Assembly: GCA_902158735.1 (NCBI GenBank)
Contig: CABGHG010000123.1
Coordinates: forward strand, 1-5,417
From: Candidatus Methanolliviera sp. GoM_oil
Lineage (GTDB): Archaea; Halobacteriota; Methanoliparia; Methanoliparales; Methanoliparaceae
Direction: 5' to 3'
Length of the DNA stretch: 5,417 nucleotides
Part shown: in pieces, positions 2,762 through 5,417 of the stretch
How the letters are laid out: every line of letters starts with the position of its first letter
Position numbering within the stretch: position 1 is the first letter of the stretch
Program-made: the position numbers and the translations under genes
The notes under the pieces: generated by a model
Seen by the model: only the letters and a program-made list of their open reading frames with translations
Told to the model about the DNA's origin: nothing
The model's database searches: none

Positions 2762-5065
2762 ATGAAACCTACAAAAAATAAAAACGCGGGCAAGATAAAT
2801 AAACATTTTGGTGAAAACGAAGGGGTGGGGAATGCAAAGGCAAAGGAATGGGTTTCTCTCTATACCAAAGCAGGGTTTTCAGTTATTCCTATCAAGCATG
2901 GCGGAAAGACGCCATTAGTGAAGGAATGGAACAAGAAGACAAATAAAACCTTTGATATTCCTGAAGGTGCAAATGTCGGGCTTGTTCTCAGTGGCGGTCT
3001 GGCAGGTCTCGACATTGACACAGACGATCCGTTGATCTGGAACATCCTTTATAATAAAGCACCCCAATTGCTTGGAGAAAAGACTTGGGTCTCAATAACG
3101 CCGTCAGGCGGATACCATATCTATTATCGCATACCGCCAGAGATCAAAGATGAGCCGATCTTCGCGAAAGATAAGGATGGGAAGCGGATTGTTGAGTTCT
3201 ATACTCATGATCGGTTCTTTGTCGAAGAGCCTTCATCCACCAATAAGAGCAGATGGCAGTGGATCCGTCCTATCGAAGAGGTGGAGATAGCAAGGCATGA
3301 TCAAAAACAGTATGAAGTCTTGAGGGATTATCTTCTCTTCTGTCAGAAATATCTTTCACTCATTCAGACGATTGTCCCGAGCTGGGTTGAGGGCGTCCGT
3401 CATGACGGCGGTCGGGTTCTTGCAGGAGCATTGCGAAAGGCGGAGATCTCCAAGAAAGATGCCAGAGCTATCACCAAAAGGATATGCGAGGTTGCGGGGG
3501 ATAATGAGGTTGCGGATCGTCTAAGGGCGGTTGATGATACATTCTCTCGGAAGAAGCCATTAAAAGAGATTAAAGGGATAAGCGGAATTAAGGAGGCGTT
3601 CGGCGAAGATGCGGAGAGAGATCTCTCAAAAATATTAGGATTTCGGGAGAAAGGAAAGGAGAAGAAAGAAGAGGTATTATTCCTCCCATACTTCGAGGAC
3701 AAGGGACGGCTCTATTTGGACGTTCAGATGTCGGACGGGTATAAATTTGCCTATCTTAATGATGGTAAGGTGAAGTTCATCGATGATCTACAACCAGATA
3801 AACCAGATAAACCAGATCTATTAACACGCAGACCTAAAAAAAACATAAAACCGAAAGAACTCCCGATCGGAAGGGACGGCCCATGCCCTATTGTGAAGCT
3901 TCCAACCGAGGAGATTAAAGATTTAGCGATACCTACGGCAGAGGCACTTTTTAAAGAGATTACGGCACACCTACGGCAATATATAGACGCACCAGAAAAG
4001 GATATCGAACTGTTTGGATATTACGCTCTCTTTACGTGGTTCTATCGGAAGGTGAGCGTTGTCCCCTATTTCCGCCTGTTAGCAGACACCGGCAAGGGAA
4101 AATCGAGGATTAAAAAGGTCGTCGGTGATCTTTGCTTCTATCCTACGTATGCAGGGGGTTCTTCGAGTTATTCGGGGATGTTCAGATATAACGAACAATG
4201 GCATGGCACCCTCATAATCGATGAGGCGGATATACGGGGCGGAGAAGAAAATAAGTTCGTAAAATATCTAAATCTCGGCTTTGAGAGTGGACAGCCGTTC
4301 ATACTCACCAACAAGCAAGACCCTACGCGTCAGGAATTCTTCGATCCTTTCTCACCCAAGATCATCGCTATGCGAAAGCCTTTCAATGATAATGCGACAG
4401 AGGGGCGTTGTCTATCGGTATCCCCGCACGAGCGCACGAACAAGGGTATTCCGATAATGCTTCCGCCTGAATATGAGAAGACGGCAGAGAGGTTGAGGAA
4501 TAAGATCGCACTCTTCACGATGGTAAACTGGCCAAAGGTGGACGGATCAAAGATGATCTCCTATGACAATCTCGGTATAGAGCCACGTCTGCAACAATTA
4601 GCAATGCCGCTCTCGATTGTCTTTCAGGTGTGGGAAGAAGGGAAAGAGAGGTTTCGAGAGTATTTAAAATACAGACAGGAGGAGATAAAAAAGATACGAT
4701 CGCAGTCGTGGGAGGGGGCGATTTTTAACCTCGCCTATGAACTGGCAACAGAACTTGATGATGAGACGGGGAAAAAACCCAAGTATGTCGGATCTCGTAT
4801 GATAGCGAAGAAGATGGGGACAACGTCAAAGACGGTGGGCGACGCCTTACGATCCATAGGTTTTGAAAGGGAGAGTAAATATATCATAATCGATGAGAAG
4901 CAACGCCATCGTCAATCGTGGGTCGTAAATAGCCATCAAGCGTGGGAAGAAATCATATCGCGGTATTACTACAACCCCGAGGATGACGGATCGATTGATG
5001 TCCCAGATGCTTTGAGAGGGTCAAAATTCATTAAGCATACACCCGATCATCCGTTCCAGATATGA
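2762..5065 (+). CDS. Replicase: prim-pol primase/polymerase fused to P-loop helicase, 767 aa
   Basis: This is a bifunctional replication protein of plasmid/virus type. Residues 29-170 form an archaeo-eukaryotic primase (prim-pol) domain: motif I GLDIDTD with D84/D86, motif II SGGYH (115-119), and motif III around VEF with E145 where Asp is more usual, then FFVEEPSS. Residues 205-280 (GVRHDGGRVLAGALRKAEIS...) look like the helical PriCT region that follows. A charged linker with PDKPDKPD (345-352) leads to a P-loop ATPase/helicase: Walker A ADTGKGKS (441-448, Ala replacing the first Gly), Walker B LIIDEAD (484-490), and a likely arginine finger R549 in EGRCLSV. Residues 675-705 (GSRMIAKKMGTTSKTVGDALRSIGF) form a helix-turn-helix, probably for origin binding. 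It should unwind, prime and perhaps extend DNA at the element's own origin. No other in-frame Met precedes the first domain. The length fits such fusions, for example the Sulfolobus pRN1 ORF904 type. Confidence 0.88.
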   Translation: MKPTKNKNAGKINKHFGENEGVGNAKAKEWVSLYTKAGFSVIPIKHGGKTPLVKEWNKKTNKTFDIPEGANVGLVLSGGLAGLDIDTDDPLIWNILYNKAPQLLGEKTWVSITPSGGYHIYYRIPPEIKDEPIFAKDKDGKRIVEFYTHDRFFVEEPSSTNKSRWQWIRPIEEVEIARHDQKQYEVLRDYLLFCQKYLSLIQTIVPSWVEGVRHDGGRVLAGALRKAEISKKDARAITKRICEVAGDNEVADRLRAVDDTFSRKKPLKEIKGISGIKEAFGEDAERDLSKILGFREKGKEKKEEVLFLPYFEDKGRLYLDVQMSDGYKFAYLNDGKVKFIDDLQPDKPDKPDLLTRRPKKNIKPKELPIGRDGPCPIVKLPTEEIKDLAIPTAEALFKEITAHLRQYIDAPEKDIELFGYYALFTWFYRKVSVVPYFRLLADTGKGKSRIKKVVGDLCFYPTYAGGSSSYSGMFRYNEQWHGTLIIDEADIRGGEENKFVKYLNLGFESGQPFILTNKQDPTRQEFFDPFSPKIIAMRKPFNDNATEGRCLSVSPHERTNKGIPIMLPPEYEKTAERLRNKIALFTMVNWPKVDGSKMISYDNLGIEPRLQQLAMPLSIVFQVWEEGKERFREYLKYRQEEIKKIRSQSWEGAIFNLAYELATELDDETGKKPKYVGSRMIAKKMGTTSKTVGDALRSIGFERESKYIIIDEKQRHRQSWVVNSHQAWEEIISRYYYNPEDDGSIDVPDALRGSKFIKHTPDHPFQI
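3792..3829 (+). repeat. 38-bp inverted match, copy within replicase linker
   Basis: This segment encodes the linker residues 344-356 (ending PDKPDLLTR) and contains the 9-bp unit AACCAGATA/AAACCAGAT repeated. Its exact reverse complement, 38 of 38 bases, lies at 5129-5166, outside the gene. It sits at the border between the primase and helicase halves. Confidence 0.9.
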
Positions 5066-5233
5066 TGCCCACGATTTTTATAATAAGAACTATATATTAA
5101 TGGACAATTTCCAGCAAAAATATATTGGGCGTGTTAATAGATCTGGTTTATCTGGTTTATCTGGTTATTAGGTTAACCTAAATCTGGCATGGAAATTTTC
5201 CGGAGGGAGTACAGAAGTGCCATACCACCCGTA
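5066..5233. other. Gene-free region with iteron-like repeats and palindrome: possible replication origin
   Basis: After the replicase stop comes an AT-rich stretch (5073-5100, with a T-run that may end transcription). Then come three 9-bp direct repeats ATCTGGTTT, ATCTGGTTT, ATCTGGTTA (5141-5167), the 14-bp perfect palindrome TTAGGTTAACCTAA (5168-5181), another ATCTGG (5182-5187) and a near-palindrome GGAAATTTTCC (5191-5201). Repeats plus palindrome plus AT-rich DNA beside a replicase gene is the usual look of an iteron origin. Function is inferred. Confidence 0.35.
5129..5166 (-). repeat. 38-bp inverted match, copy downstream of the replicase
   Basis: This is the exact reverse complement of 3792-3829. 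The match ends at 5129 and 5166: the flanking bases differ on both sides. It includes almost all of the three iteron-like 9-bp units. Confidence 0.9.
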
Positions 5234-5417
5234 TCATCTATATCGGTCATCACGAGTGAACTGCTCCAAGCTAAGCACTGGTTTTTTCGGTTCCGTGAAC
5301 TTTCTCCTGAAGTTGCCAAAATAGATTGTCAAACACTGGAACACCCATCTTGCATGGGAAACCCCACCAGAAAACCAGCGGAAGCCCCGAGTGTGCGTGT
5401 TATCTTTCACAAGCTCC
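5234..5417 (-). CDS. C-terminal end of an unidentified protein, possibly a transposase (5' part outside window)
   Basis: Reading from the right edge on the minus strand, 60 codons are open to a TGA at 5236-5234. The composition is that of a real protein: RGFRWFSGGVSHARW, then an aromatic/hydrophobic helix (VFQCLTIYFGNF) and a basic stretch RRKF...EPKKP. The basic/aromatic C-terminus recalls the last helix of some DDE transposases, but I cannot name a family. The gene converges with the replicase, leaving 168 bp between their stops. The competing plus-strand GTG ORF at 5217-5324 is shorter and less protein-like. It may mark the border of the element or an insertion sequence beside it. Confidence 0.5.
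   Translation of the reverse strand, partial: ELVKDNTHTRGFRWFSGGVSHARWVFQCLTIYFGNFRRKFTEPKKPVLSLEQFTRDDRYR

Noticed and set aside
2454..2806. Three overlapping minus-strand frames opposite the DUF2080-like gene and the replicase start
   Set aside because: Antisense shadows of well-supported plus-strand genes with good ribosome site and domain evidence.
5217..5324. 35-codon plus-strand ORF with GTG start and GGAGGG upstream
   Set aside because: It lies opposite the longer, more protein-like minus-strand frame and has no recognisable features; kept only as an alternative.
1..5417. CRISPR array, tRNA or rRNA gene
   Set aside because: No regularly spaced repeat-spacer pattern, no T-loop/anticodon-arm arrangement and no rRNA-like conserved stretch seen on either strand.

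Overview
The window looks like part of an integrated or extrachromosomal element of a euryarchaeon. The evidence is TATA-like promoter boxes, purine-rich Shine-Dalgarno sites, heavy use of AGA/AGG/ATA codons, a DUF2080-like small protein and a prim-pol/helicase replicase of the type found on archaeal plasmids and viruses. A methanogen/ANME-type host is my guess, not something the sequence proves.

Layout. (1) 2-445 (+) is the C-terminal catalytic half of a tyrosine recombinase, cut by the left edge. (2) The last ~111 bp of that gene, from the LGHSS motif to the stop codon, recur twice more in direct orientation, at 1464-1577 and 2276-2386. The three copies encode the same protein end and differ almost only by synonymous changes. 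They divide the left half of the window into units. Unit A (about 331-1459) carries only small, poorly supported ORFs and a long stretch without a convincing gene. Unit B (about 1460-2271) carries a small membrane-peptide ORF, a ribbon-helix-helix regulator with a leucine zipper, and a coupled 23-aa ORF. Unit C (from about 2272) carries a 51-aa DUF2080-like protein, a 14-aa micro-ORF and the 767-aa replicase (2762-5065). (3) 5066-5233 is a gene-free region with three 9-bp direct repeats and a palindrome. It includes a 38-bp perfect inverted match to a segment inside the replicase gene. (4) The right edge holds the C-terminal 60 codons of a reading frame on the minus strand.

Interpretation. 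Copies 2 and 3 share ~35 bp upstream of the repeat that copy 1 lacks. Homology to copy 1 begins at a 6-bp block flanked by inverted arms, the geometry of a tyrosine recombinase core site. The most economical model is an integron-like array whose recombination site lies inside the integrase gene. Each inserted unit brings its own copy of the integrase C-terminus, with the catalytic His and Tyr, so the integrase stays intact whichever unit is next to it. This is inference; the repeats, their boundaries and the synonymous pattern are read directly. The replicase in unit C suggests that at least one unit is, or came from, a self-replicating element.
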